A stretch of DNA of 15,725 bases from Candidatus Iainarchaeum sp. Its GTDB lineage: Archaea > Iainarchaeota > Iainarchaeia > Iainarchaeales > GCA-2688035. The translations under genes were made by a program, and so were the position numbers. The DNA is taken from the NCBI GenBank assembly GCA_028712575.1, contig JAQTPU010000005.1, positions 1-15,725 on the forward strand, in the 5' to 3' direction. Under the pieces are notes generated by a model. It worked only from the letters and a program-made list of their open reading frames with translations, had not been told where the DNA came from and ran no database searches. This document shows positions 1 to 6,993 of this stretch, one piece after another (the first letter of the stretch is position 1; each line of letters opens with the position of its first letter).

Positions 1-743
1 TTTGCTTCGGAGGAAATCTGCAGGCCGAATTTTTTGCACTGCGAAACAACCCCAGCGGGAACTGAAGATGCGCCGTGAAGCACAAGCGGCAGTTCCGGAA
101 GAAGCCGGTGTGTCCTCTGCAGGACGTCAAATGCAAGCCTCGGTTTTCCCCTGAATTTGTACGCCCCATGGGAAGTGCCGATTGCAATTGCAAGCGCATC
201 AATGCCTGTTTCCTCAACAAAAGCCCTTGCTTCCTCGGGGTCAGTCAAATGTGCGGAGGAAAAAGTTGAATCCTCTATGCCGCCCAAAGTGCCTATTTCG
301 CCTTCAACAGAAACTTTTTTTGCATGGGCGAATTTCACGGCTTTTTTTGTAAGCGCGGCATTTTCGGAAAATTTTCTCTGCGGATGCTTTCCTGCAGAAT
401 CTTTTTTTTCGTAATTAATGCTTGCATCAATCATCACAGAGCTGAAGCCGAGGGAAACCGCCTTTTTGCAGTCCCCAAGATTCCTGCCGTGGTCGAGATG
501 GAGCGCAAAAGGCACTTTTGGAAATTTTTTTCCTGCCGCAAAAACAATTGCGGGCAATAAATCCCCCGAATAGGAAAGCGCGCTTGGGGAAACCTGGATT
601 ATTGCCGGGCTTCGGGCTTTTTCAGCGGCAGAGAAAACAGCCTGGACCATTTCCATTGAATTTACATTCAGGGCAGGGACTGCATATTTTCCCTGAAGGG
701 CTTTTTGCAGAAGATTTTTCATTGGCAGAAGCACAATAGTCAC
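1..743 (-). CDS. fba: Class II (zinc) fructose-1,6-bisphosphate aldolase, 3' end cut by window edge
   Basis: The minus-strand frame is open from a GTG at 743 to the left edge (247 residues seen, C-terminus missing). Family knowledge: this enzyme cleaves fructose-1,6-bisphosphate to dihydroxyacetone phosphate and glyceraldehyde-3-phosphate in cytosolic glycolysis and gluconeogenesis. Visible landmarks are the HLDHG motif (residues 82-86; D84 catalytic, H85 zinc ligand), VEGEIGTLGG (146-155), IGTSHGAYK with H192, and LVLHGASSVP with H223. The spacing matches class II enzymes, and the HGASSVP form resembles the bacterial class IIB type. GTG 743 is preferred because it overlaps the TGA of the upstream gene (GTGA) and gives MTIVLLPMKNLL, a usual N-terminus; ATG 722 is the alternative. 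A gatY/kbaY-type tagatose-bisphosphate aldolase is possible but less likely. Confidence 0.9.
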   Translation of the reverse strand, partial: MTIVLLPMKNLLQKALQGKYAVPALNVNSMEMVQAVFSAAEKARSPAIIQVSPSALSYSGDLLPAIVFAAGKKFPKVPFALHLDHGRNLGDCKKAVSLGFSSVMIDASINYEKKDSAGKHPQRKFSENAALTKKAVKFAHAKKVSVEGEIGTLGGIEDSTFSSAHLTDPEEARAFVEETGIDALAIAIGTSHGAYKFRGKPRLAFDVLQRTHRLLPELPLVLHGASSVPAGVVSQCKKFGLQISSEA

Positions 744-1099
744 CTGCGCCTTGGCTGTGGCCTTCTTTTTGGCAGCTGCGGCCTCTCAGCGCCCAGTGAA
801 ACCCCGGCAGGGGGCTTTTTTTGGTGAAGCCAGAGGGCATGGCCGCCTATTGAAACTCCCGGATGGGCTTCGCGAAAAATCCCTTCGGCAACTTCCATAA
901 GCTCCTTTACAACACGCGGAGACCTGTGGGTAATGCCGCCGTTAAACAGGGCTGCTCCCTTCACAATACGGAAACTTGCAGTGCCGATTGCGCGATGGCC
1001 CTTGTTTCTCGAAACATAGTAAAAAATAATCTTGTTACTGTCAAAATCGACCTGGTACTGGCCAGCACCAAGCTTGAAAATATTTGAACTCCGCGCCAT
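740..1099 (-). CDS. Hypothetical small basic protein, coupled to the aldolase gene
   Basis: This 119-residue protein matches no family I recognise. It has no signal peptide or membrane segment. Residues 1-95 look like a compact alpha/beta domain with GHRAIGTASFRIVKGAALF in the middle, and the last 25 residues are a proline- and arginine-rich tail ending QPRRR. A palindromic TATA element (1123-1130) centred about 27 bases before the ATG predicts a leaderless transcript. The TGA stop overlaps the aldolase GTG by four bases, so the two are probably one translationally coupled operon. The tail region has another reading frame rich in Ala and Lys that runs open into the aldolase frame. The C-terminus is therefore less certain than the rest. 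A nucleic-acid-binding role would be only a guess from charge. Confidence 0.65.
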   Translation of the reverse strand: MARSSNIFKLGAGQYQVDFDSNKIIFYYVSRNKGHRAIGTASFRIVKGAALFNGGITHRSPRVVKELMEVAEGIFREAHPGVSIGGHALWLHQKKPPAGVSLGAERPQLPKRRPQPRRR

Positions 1100-1122
1100 G
1101 CTAGAACAACAACACTTGTGCT

Positions 1123-1130
1123 ATTTAAAT
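1123..1130. promoter_or_regulatory. Palindromic TATA box, probably bidirectional
   Basis: The element ATTTAAAT reads the same on both strands. On the minus strand its centre is about 27 bases before the ATG at 1099, fitting a leaderless transcript. On the plus strand the expected transcript start near 1153 would leave an 18-base leader carrying the AAGGTG Shine-Dalgarno site of the tRNase Z gene. A second AT-rich box, 1141-1150, could serve the plus gene instead. Confidence 0.55.
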
Positions 1131-1171
1131 ATTTGCGACAATAAAATTTATCGGCTAAAAAAGGTGTTTTT

Positions 1172-2074
1172 TTGAAGATTGTTTTTTTGGGAACAAGCTG
1201 CAGCAATCCCACTGTGGAGAGAAATCTTTCCGCAACAGCAATACAATTCGGGGGGAAATGGTTTCTTTTTGACTGTCCGGAAGGCACGCAGAGGCAGATG
1301 ATGCAGAGCGGGGTTTCATACATGAAAGTCCAGGCAATCTTTTTTTCGCATTTTCACGCCGACCATTTTTTAGGCTTTCCGGGCCTGGTTGCAACAATGA
1401 GCATGCATGGAAGGGATGTTCCGCTTCATGTTTTCGGCCCGAAAGGCACTGAAGAGCAGGTCAGGAAAAGCCTGAACCTTGCAATGATGCGCAAGGACTT
1501 TGAAATAATTGCAAAAGAAGTGCGCAAAGGAAAAATTTTTGAGGAAGAAAAATGCATCGTAGAGGCTTTTCCTTTGAAGCACGAAGTGCCCTGCACGGGT
1601 TTTGTTTTCAGGGAAAAAGACAAGCCCGGCGAGTTCCAGAGGAAAAAAGCCCTTGAATTGAAAATTCCCGAAGGCCCTTTATGGAGCAAACTGCAGAAAG
1701 GCCAGCAGGTCAAAGTTGGAAGCCGGATTTTCAGGCCGGAAGAAGTAATGGATTATTCAAAGGGAAGAAAGGGAAAAAAAGTTTCAATTGTAATGGACAC
1801 GCTTCCGAGCGAGACTTATTTTGAGGCAATAATGGATTCGGATTTGCTTGTCCACGAGGCGGCTTTTTTGGAGGACCAGAAGGAACGGGCAGTGGAAACA
1901 AAGCATTCAACTGCTTTCCAGGCAGGGGAAGTGGCGCAAAAAACAAATGCAAAAAAGCTCGTGCTTACGCACTTGAGCCCGCGCAACAGGGACAATGAAA
2001 AAATAGGGGAAGAGGCGAAAAAGGCGTTTGCAAATTCTGTTGTTGCAAGGGATTTAATGGAAATGGAATTATAA
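1172..2074 (+). CDS. rnz: tRNase Z (ribonuclease Z), tRNA 3'-end processing endonuclease
   Basis: The 300-residue protein has the length of short-form tRNase Z. Family knowledge: the enzyme is a zinc-dependent metallo-beta-lactamase-fold homodimer that removes the 3' trailer of pre-tRNA so that CCA can be added. The N-terminus MKIVFLGTS and ERNLS are typical. The metal site is visible as SHFHADH (H60, H62, D64, H65), H137, D209 in VMDT, and H267 in LTHLSPRN; H245 in KHSTAFQA is the usual conserved HST region. The insertion around residues 145-200 fits the flexible arm region. The start is TTG 1172, supported by AAGGTG at 1161-1166 five bases upstream. It is the first gene of a plus-strand run that includes two small basic proteins and a nucleotidyltransferase. 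Confidence 0.93.
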   Translation: MKIVFLGTSCSNPTVERNLSATAIQFGGKWFLFDCPEGTQRQMMQSGVSYMKVQAIFFSHFHADHFLGFPGLVATMSMHGRDVPLHVFGPKGTEEQVRKSLNLAMMRKDFEIIAKEVRKGKIFEEEKCIVEAFPLKHEVPCTGFVFREKDKPGEFQRKKALELKIPEGPLWSKLQKGQQVKVGSRIFRPEEVMDYSKGRKGKKVSIVMDTLPSETYFEAIMDSDLLVHEAAFLEDQKERAVETKHSTAFQAGEVAQKTNAKKLVLTHLSPRNRDNEKIGEEAKKAFANSVVARDLMEMEL

Positions 2075-2091
2075 TAAAAAAAAGTGTAATT

Positions 2092-2376
2092 ATGCGTGCA
2101 AGGAGAGGAGGAACAAAAGGGCAGGGAGATTATAATTGGATTAGTGAAAGCCAGTTCCACAGGAAGCCTGTTGAGCCAAAGCCCGAAGAAATAGCTGCAA
2201 ACATGAAAAACAATGCGGCAATGATTGCAAAATGGATTAAAAGGAATTCCGGGCGCGAGCTGACACCTGAACAAAAAAAACAGGTTGCCCAGGTTGTCAG
2301 TAGAAATTCCCGGCTTTCTCCCGGGGATTTTCATGACAAAGTAATCCCGATTATCCAGAAAATCATAGGAGGATAA
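2092..2376 (+). CDS. Short basic hypothetical protein, paralogue of the next gene
   Basis: This 94-residue protein belongs to no family I recognise. The first 15 residues are Arg/Gly-rich and look disordered; from about residue 33 two or three amphipathic helices are likely. The last 35 residues contain RN..LSP..F..KV.P followed by a hydrophobic helix, which is also found at the end of the protein encoded at 2382. There is no signal peptide or membrane segment. It lies 17 bases after the tRNase Z stop, without room for a separate promoter, so co-transcription is likely. No strong Shine-Dalgarno site is seen ahead of the ATG. The function is unknown. Confidence 0.7.
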   Translation: MRARRGGTKGQGDYNWISESQFHRKPVEPKPEEIAANMKNNAAMIAKWIKRNSGRELTPEQKKQVAQVVSRNSRLSPGDFHDKVIPIIQKIIGG

Positions 2377-2381
2377 AAAAA

Positions 2382-2672
2382 ATGCCGAGAAAATGGGTAA
2401 GCCCGAATAAAAAAGCTGCGAGTAGAATTAAATTACGGCAACACGAGAGCGTGGAGAGATGGAACAAGGTAGGCCGCAATTGGAAAAAAAATTTTGATAC
2501 AGCAAGCCAGACCCGGCAGAAGCTTTATTTTTCGGATAATGTGCCATACACTTTGATTGTGGCTCTTGACCGCCTGATAGACAGGAATCTTGAATTGTCG
2601 CCCAGAACATTCAATAAAAAAGTAATGCCCCTTTTGGAAGAGGCCCTAAGAAAAGCCGAAAAGCGGGAATAA
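2382..2672 (+). CDS. Short basic hypothetical protein, paralogue of the preceding gene
   Basis: This 96-residue basic protein has no recognised family. The N-terminal half is rich in Lys, Arg and Trp (for example ESVERWNKVGRNWKKNF). The C-terminal half carries DRNLELSPRTFNKKVMPLL, matching the preceding gene product at RN..LSP..F..KV.P. The start is supported by AGGAGG at 2368-2373, inside the last codons of the upstream gene, with an 8-base spacing to the ATG. This is one of the clearest Shine-Dalgarno sites in the window and ties the gene to the operon. A small helical nucleic-acid-binding protein is conceivable but unsupported beyond its charge. Confidence 0.72.
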   Translation: MPRKWVSPNKKAASRIKLRQHESVERWNKVGRNWKKNFDTASQTRQKLYFSDNVPYTLIVALDRLIDRNLELSPRTFNKKVMPLLEEALRKAEKRE

Positions 2673-2685
2673 TGCGGTGTTTTTT

Positions 2686-3393
2686 TTGAAGGTTGTTGTG
2701 CTGGCTGCGGGAAAGGGAAAAAGAATGCTTCCCCTGACTGATTCAATGCCGAAAGCGCTTGTTCCCCTGAAAGGAAAGCCGCTTATTCAAAGAAGCCTTG
2801 AGGGCTTTGCAGACGCAGGCGCCTCTGAAATAGCGCTTGTAATAGGCTATATGGGCGGAGACATAAGGACTTTTTTCAGGAAAGCATTCCAGGGAATTCC
2901 TATTGTTTATATTGAGCAGGAAGAACAGCTCGGAACAGGGCACGGCTTCGGGCTTGCAAGGGATTTTTGCGCGGGAGAAAATTTTCTCGCCTCCTACTGC
3001 GACCTGGTTTTTGAAGGCGGTTTTATAGAAAATTTTTTTGAATTTGCGGAAAAAAATTCCGCAAGGTTTGATGCAGTTGTTGCAGTGAGAAAAACTGGCG
3101 ATGTTTCAAAATTCGGTTTTGTCGAGGCCGAAGGGAATGTGGTGAAAAACCTTGTTGAAAAGCCGAAGGAAAAAAAAACCGGCCTCATAAATGCAGGGCT
3201 TTACTGGTTTTCCGGGAAGATTTTTGATGCGATTGAAAAAACCCAGCCCTCTGAACGCGGTGAAATAGAAATAACGGATTCCATAAAGGGGTTCATGAAA
3301 AAGGGCAGGCTTGGCTGCTTTGAAGTTCGGGGAAAATGCCTTGACATTGGGACAATGGAAGAGCTCAAAGAAGCGGAAAAACACGTTGATTAA
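2686..3393 (+). CDS. Sugar-1-phosphate nucleotidyltransferase (NTP_transferase family)
   Basis: The 235-residue single-domain protein belongs to the Rossmann-like nucleotidyltransferase family that joins an NTP and a sugar-1-phosphate to give an NDP-sugar and pyrophosphate. The signature LAAGKGKRMLPLTDSMPKAL spans residues 6-25, with the basic loop that binds the triphosphate; GTGHGF lies near residue 83; Asp106 in SYCDLVF sits where the metal-binding Asp is expected; VEKP and the C-terminal DIGTMEEL are family landmarks. No left-handed beta-helix follows, so it is not a full GlmU-type bifunctional enzyme. The specific sugar and nucleotide cannot be read from sequence. TTG 2686 is chosen because GGTG at 2676-2679 sits six bases upstream and the protein then begins MKVVVLAAG; GTG 2677 would add three residues and consume that site. 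Confidence 0.88.
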   Translation: MKVVVLAAGKGKRMLPLTDSMPKALVPLKGKPLIQRSLEGFADAGASEIALVIGYMGGDIRTFFRKAFQGIPIVYIEQEEQLGTGHGFGLARDFCAGENFLASYCDLVFEGGFIENFFEFAEKNSARFDAVVAVRKTGDVSKFGFVEAEGNVVKNLVEKPKEKKTGLINAGLYWFSGKIFDAIEKTQPSERGEIEITDSIKGFMKKGRLGCFEVRGKCLDIGTMEELKEAEKHVD

Positions 3394-3397
3394 AAAA

Positions 3398-4090
3398 TCA
3401 GATTTTGAATTTCTTTTTTTCGCCCGGCTTCATTATCACGACTTTTGTCTTCAGGACGCTCTGCTCGATTTTCTGCTGGAATTCTTTTGGGTCCTGCTGG
3501 ATCATTTTGAAGGTGTTGTAATGCATCGGCACTGCGAATTTCGGCTTCATTGTCTTTACTGCGCGGATTGCGTCTACGCAGTCCATGGTGTATTCCCCGC
3601 CTATGGGCAGGATTGCAATGTCGGGCTTTACGCTTGAAAAATCGTCAAGCAGGTCAGTGTCACCGGCATGGTAAACGCTTGCGCCGTTCTGGCTTATCAA
3701 AAATCCAAGGGGATAGAAACTGTTCGGATGGTGCGCAGGAGTTGCGGTTATTTTTGTGTCGCGCAGCATCATTGTCTGGTTCATTGTGATTGCATGGCCG
3801 AGGTGCTTCGGAAGCGCGAGCTCCTGGAGGATTTCCTCGTGCGCCACAACGCAGGCGTTTTCCCTTATTGAAATGTCCTTTACAAGCGCCTTGTCGAAAT
3901 GGTCGAAGTGCTCGTGCGTAACAAGTATGATGGAAATGTCCTTGAGGTCTTTTTTCGAGGCTGAACAGGAAATGAGCCTTTTGAAATTGGGTTCCTTGCA
4001 GTCTGAATTGATATACGGGTCGATTAATATGTTGCCTTTTGGAAACCCTATTTTGAAAAAAGAATGTCCAAAAAACTGGATATCAACCAT
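3398..4090 (-). CDS. UPF0173-type metal-dependent hydrolase (metallo-beta-lactamase fold)
   Basis: The 230-residue protein has the metal motif THEHFDHFD (H59, H61, D63, H64), a TPAHHP segment, YHAGDTD and MHYNTF, all in the order seen in UPF0173/YtkL-like hydrolases (also related to UlaG). The N-terminus MVDIQFFGHSFFKI is typical. The family is a cytosolic zinc hydrolase; the natural substrate of most members is not known. ATG 4090 is chosen because the TATA element at 4123-4130 places transcription start near 4100, which excludes the GTG at 4120. The stop lies four bases from the stop of the convergent nucleotidyltransferase gene, and the Lys-rich tail (EKKKFKI) puts a T-rich run on the plus strand where that gene could terminate. 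Confidence 0.88.
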   Translation of the reverse strand: MVDIQFFGHSFFKIGFPKGNILIDPYINSDCKEPNFKRLISCSASKKDLKDISIILVTHEHFDHFDKALVKDISIRENACVVAHEEILQELALPKHLGHAITMNQTMMLRDTKITATPAHHPNSFYPLGFLISQNGASVYHAGDTDLLDDFSSVKPDIAILPIGGEYTMDCVDAIRAVKTMKPKFAVPMHYNTFKMIQQDPKEFQQKIEQSVLKTKVVIMKPGEKKKFKI

Positions 4091-4122
4091 GCCCTCACTA
4101 AAGTAATAACTGCTGGACACAG

Positions 4123-4130
4123 TTTAAAAA
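4123..4130 (-). promoter_or_regulatory. TATA box of the UPF0173 hydrolase gene
   Basis: On the minus strand the element reads TTTTTAAA. Its centre is about 36 bases before ATG 4090, implying a short leader of about ten bases. It decides the start codon, because the upstream GTG at 4120 would lie outside the transcript. Confidence 0.5.
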
Positions 4131-4189
4131 GGAATTCGTCCAAAAGCGCGGGTTTTGCAGAAAGCGGGAAAAAACAAAAGCCAAAAAGG

Positions 4190-4220
4190 TTTATTAAGCA
4201 AATTCGCAATAGTAATTATA
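4190..4220 (+). promoter_or_regulatory. Promoter region of the exported membrane protein gene
   Basis: Two TATA-like elements are present. TTTATTAA at 4190-4197 is preceded by purine-rich AAAAAGG resembling a BRE and would give a leader of about 20 bases. TAATTATA at 4213-4220 is centred about 25 bases before the ATG at 4241 and would give a leaderless message. The sequence alone does not decide between them. Confidence 0.45.
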
Positions 4221-4240
4221 CTGTTAATTAAGGCGGGCTT

Positions 4241-5056
4241 ATGGGGAAAAAAATTTTTTGTCTGGCAGTGCTCATGGCAGTGGTTTTTTTTTCAGGCACT
4301 GCGGGCGCGCAGTATTACACAATTTCAAACCACAGCATTGACATTACAATAGACGAGGAAGGATTTGCGCTCATAAGCGAAAAGTTTTTCCTCCAGTTCC
4401 CCAATGAATTCCAGTTGCAGGAGTTCAGGGCAAAAAACGAGGAAATCGGGATAAGCCTTGACAGCTGGAAACAGTTCGACAAAAAAATCCACACTTATAT
4501 CGGAAAAGAGTCCGAACTGAACAGGGCAGAAGTAAGCTTTGTGGAAAATGACAGCAAATACCTTGAAATAAAATATTCGCTCAATACGCCTGTTGCAGGG
4601 CAGAAGGCGGAAACAAGCAGGCTCATTGAATTCGGCCTCTCCCAAAAATATTTCGACCAGTTCATACAAGGCGGAGTATACATAATTCCTGACAGCCCGA
4701 AAACAACAATCACTGTAAATCTCCCGAATTTTGCGGAAATCCAGAAGCCGGTAAAACCAGAAGGCATTGTAACTGGAAACCAGCTGCAATGGGACGGCTA
4801 TAAGAGCACAAATGTAATCGAACTGAATTACGTGCTTGTGAAGCAGATTGCGAGCATCAGCCTTGCTGAAAGCCTCAATGCATTTGTCCAGAGCCCTTTG
4901 TTCCTTGTCCTCATTGCGGTTGCCGCAGTGTTCCTTGCAATAGCGGCCGCAAAAAGAAAGGCGATTTCACAGAAAATAGAGGATTTCATAGTTGAAAATT
5001 CAGAGCTTGGCGGAAAAGAAGATTCCTTTGAAGAAGAAAAAGACAAAATTAACTAA
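4241..5056 (+). CDS. Exported protein anchored by one C-terminal membrane segment
   Basis: This 271-residue protein is not one I recognise. Residues 1-23 form a signal peptide (KK, a hydrophobic stretch, then cleavage plausible after AGA before Q24). Residues 24-210 are a predicted beta-rich extracellular region with many Ile/Thr/Asn/Val strands and no cysteine. Residues 218-237 form one membrane helix (FLVLIAVAAVFLAIAAA) followed by a KRK stop-transfer cluster and a 30-residue acidic cytoplasmic tail (EEEKDK). The predicted topology is outside-in with a large exterior domain, as in many archaeal surface proteins. It may be a cell-envelope or interaction protein. A family assignment was not possible. 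Confidence 0.8.
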   Translation: MGKKIFCLAVLMAVVFFSGTAGAQYYTISNHSIDITIDEEGFALISEKFFLQFPNEFQLQEFRAKNEEIGISLDSWKQFDKKIHTYIGKESELNRAEVSFVENDSKYLEIKYSLNTPVAGQKAETSRLIEFGLSQKYFDQFIQGGVYIIPDSPKTTITVNLPNFAEIQKPVKPEGIVTGNQLQWDGYKSTNVIELNYVLVKQIASISLAESLNAFVQSPLFLVLIAVAAVFLAIAAAKRKAISQKIEDFIVENSELGGKEDSFEEEKDKIN

Positions 5057-5074
5057 TTCTAGTTAATGAATATG

Positions 5075-5082
5075 TTTAAATA
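5075..5082 (+). promoter_or_regulatory. TATA box for a leaderless membrane-protein transcript
   Basis: TTTAAATA is a near-consensus archaeal TATA box. Its centre is 26-27 bases before ATG 5105, the distance expected when transcription starts at the start codon. It supports ATG 5105 over the in-frame TTG at 5102. Confidence 0.6.
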
Positions 5083-5104
5083 GGTTTTTTGGCAGATTTA
5101 TTTG

Positions 5105-5455
5105 ATGTTTCTTGAATTCATAAGCCATGCTTTTGCGCTTGATTTCCAGTGGATAGCGGAGCTTGTTCTCGGCAACCTGCACTGGGTTGCACTGCTTGCG
5201 GCCTATGCCTTCATAATGCACAACGGAAAGAAGTGGTTCTGGCAGTTTATTTTTCTTGTCGGCGGCCTCTGGATTTTTCTGGACATAGCAGGCTTGTGGG
5301 GAATTGCGCTTTTTCCGATTATGCTCTTTTTGATGTTTTCAATTGCGCTTGAGTTTTTTGAGGAAGGCAACTGGATTGCAAGGCACAAGACTGGCGTTGT
5401 CTGGGTTTCGTTTTTCGGGCTTTCTTTCCTTTACACTCTTTTCTGGGCGGGTTAA
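5105..5455 (+). CDS. Small multi-pass membrane protein, unknown function
   Basis: This 116-residue protein is dominated by aromatic and aliphatic residues. About four membrane helices are predicted: near residues 22-38 (LHWVALLAAYAFIMH), 44-59 (FWQFIFLVGGLWIFL), 65-85 (WGIALFPIMLFLMFSIALE) and 96-115 (GVVWVSFFGLSFLYTLFWAG). No cysteine pairs or catalytic motifs are seen. A short leaderless promoter lies directly upstream. The next gene starts one base after its stop, so the two form a bicistronic unit of membrane proteins that may act together. The family is not recognised. Confidence 0.72.
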   Translation: MFLEFISHAFALDFQWIAELVLGNLHWVALLAAYAFIMHNGKKWFWQFIFLVGGLWIFLDIAGLWGIALFPIMLFLMFSIALEFFEEGNWIARHKTGVVWVSFFGLSFLYTLFWAG

Positions 5456-5456
5456 A

Positions 5457-5636
5457 ATGGCCGGAAAAGAAAAAACAGAGGGCGCAAGAATCCTTGATTC
5501 GTTTTCAAAGGCGCTTGTGCTTGCAATGGGGCTTGTGCTTGCCGGCCTGTTCTTCGGCATAAGGAATGCTTTCGGCGACGTAATTTCAATAATGGGTTTT
5601 GCGCTTTTTTTCCTTTTGTTTTATTCAGTCAGATAA
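5457..5636 (+). CDS. 59-residue two-helix membrane protein
   Basis: The product starts MAGKEKTEGARILDSF, a short polar N-terminus, and then has two hydrophobic segments, about residues 19-34 (ALVLAMGLVLAGLFFG) and 42-56 (VISIMGFALFFLLFY). The ATG is one base after the stop of the upstream membrane protein, so translation is probably coupled. Its last 12 bases overlap the 3' end of the opposing amidohydrolase gene. The function is unknown; a subunit or partner of the preceding membrane protein is the simplest inference. Confidence 0.68.
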   Translation: MAGKEKTEGARILDSFSKALVLAMGLVLAGLFFGIRNAFGDVISIMGFALFFLLFYSVR

Positions 5637-6440
5637 ATCAAAAAGCTTCTCTGCATTTTTGCATGCAACCTGCATTATTTCCTGTTTTGAAAGCTCCGTA
5701 AACCCTTCGAGGAATTCAACGCACTGCTCCTGCGAGTAAAGGTGCTTGCCGAAATAATCCGAGCCAAATAGGATTTTCGGCTTTCCCACAAAGCCGATAA
5801 AGCCGAGTATTTTTTCGTGAAGAAGCGCATTTGAAAATTTTTCATACCTGCCCGGAAAGGACAATATTCCCGACATGTCGGCATACACATTCTTGTTTTT
5901 GTAAAGCACCTCTGCCGAATCCATTATCCAGGGGTTTCCGAGATGGCAGATTACAAGCTTTAATTTCGGGTAATCGACTGCCACGTCATCAACATACAGG
6001 GGCTGGGCAAACCTGACTTTTGCGCCCGGCACTCCGCTCCATGTATCCCCCATATGGAAAAGGACAGGGACTCTGAATTTTGACGCAAGTTCATAAACAG
6101 GCTCCAGCCTCGGGTCATTCGGATAAACAGGCTCATAGCCTGTCATGAGCTTTATTCCTATTATCTGCCTTTTTTTCAGCGCAGTTTCAAGCAGTGCGCA
6201 GTTTTTTCCTATGTTTTCAAAATCGGAAATTTTGAGCGAGCCCGCCATGAAAATGTTTTTGTGCCTTGAAACATTTGCAATTGTTTCCTGCAGGGAAGGC
6301 GTTTTTACCGGCGGGATGCCCGGCCAGTAGAGCATGATTGATTTTGCGATTCCCGCCTTTTTCATGCTTTTCGAGAGCACGTCAAGCTCTTTCCGCGAAT
6401 AGGCATGGACATGGGAATCAATTATTTTTCCCCTTAGCAT
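5625..6440 (-). CDS. TIM-barrel metal-dependent hydrolase of the amidohydrolase_2 type
   Basis: The 271-residue protein has the order of metal ligands expected in the amidohydrolase superfamily: HVH at H10 and H12, GIKLM with K97, VLFHMGDT with H129, ICHLGNPW with H166, and FGSDYF with D228. The short strand-loop spacing and the GSD ending suit the amidohydrolase_2 (PF04909) group of hydrolases and decarboxylases. The substrate cannot be predicted. A promoter-like TTTTAA on the minus strand near 6470-6477 lies within the 43-base gap after the nob1 stop, so it could be transcribed alone or together with nob1. Its 3' end overlaps the convergent membrane-protein gene by 12 bases. Confidence 0.85.
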   Translation of the reverse strand: MLRGKIIDSHVHAYSRKELDVLSKSMKKAGIAKSIMLYWPGIPPVKTPSLQETIANVSRHKNIFMAGSLKISDFENIGKNCALLETALKKRQIIGIKLMTGYEPVYPNDPRLEPVYELASKFRVPVLFHMGDTWSGVPGAKVRFAQPLYVDDVAVDYPKLKLVICHLGNPWIMDSAEVLYKNKNVYADMSGILSFPGRYEKFSNALLHEKILGFIGFVGKPKILFGSDYFGKHLYSQEQCVEFLEGFTELSKQEIMQVACKNAEKLFDLSD

Positions 6441-6483
6441 AAAAACCGGAAATATTGTGCAAAAAGAGGGTTAAAAGGCCTAT

Positions 6484-6993
6484 TCACGGGGAATTCCTGG
6501 TTTTTTTCAGGGGCGAATCGCAGATATCGCATCGTTTCAGGCCTGTTTCGTTTGAAAATTCTTTGGAACAGTTTGAACAGACAGTCCTGAAGGAAATCGG
6601 TTTTTTTATCCTGCCCTGGATTATCGGCTCGAAAGGGATTTCAAAAAGCATGCAGAAATTCTGTATGCTGTAATCGTCTGTCATCAGCGTGTATGCCTGC
6701 GGCAGTTCCTTGAATTCTACTGCAAGCGCGATTATTGAAAGGTCTGCGCTGCTCAATCTCTGGAAGCCGCTCTGCGAGGTTTTTTTTATTACCCAGTTCA
6801 CTGTTTCGGGCTTTGGGTCAACAACTGAAATCAATTGTTTCTGGAGCGCGGATTCCACAAGGCTCCTGCTCCTCAAATCGCGTATTTCCCAGACTATCTG
6901 CGAGGTTGTCGCATACGAGCAGCCTTCCTTGAATGCAAAATTAAAATCATTCAGGACTGCCGAACTGTCGAGCAGAAGGACTTTTTTTGTCAT
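6484..6993 (-). CDS. nob1: Nob1-like rRNA maturation endonuclease (PIN domain plus zinc ribbon)
   Basis: The 169-residue protein has a PIN nuclease domain with acidic residues D9 (LLLDSSAVL), E36 (IVWEIRDL), D84 (SSADLSIIALA) and D106/D107 (LMTDDYSIQN). A C-terminal zinc ribbon follows with C139-x2-C142 and C155-x2-C158. This two-domain order and length are those of archaeal Nob1. In the family, Nob1 cleaves pre-16S rRNA at the 3' end of the mature small-subunit RNA. ATG 6993 is preferred over the in-frame TTG at 7026 because GGTG lies just upstream and the TATA element at 7032-7039 would start transcription near 7010. Confidence 0.92.
   Translation of the reverse strand: MTKKVLLLDSSAVLNDFNFAFKEGCSYATTSQIVWEIRDLRSRSLVESALQKQLISVVDPKPETVNWVIKKTSQSGFQRLSSADLSIIALAVEFKELPQAYTLMTDDYSIQNFCMLFEIPFEPIIQGRIKKPISFRTVCSNCSKEFSNETGLKRCDICDSPLKKTRNSP

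Noticed and set aside
622..840. Minus-strand open frame of 72 codons across the aldolase start
   Set aside because: It is the wrong frame of the aldolase and of its upstream neighbour; the product is Cys/Gly/Pro-rich with no family-like pattern.
4091..4240. Search for a second guide RNA or tRNA in the divergent gap
   Set aside because: No box C/D pair, tRNA arm or long stem is present; only TATA-like elements were found.
4284..4292. Run of nine T bases in the signal peptide region as a frameshift
   Set aside because: The frame through VVFFSG continues correctly into a plausible signal-peptide cleavage site and a full-length protein, so no disruption is evident.
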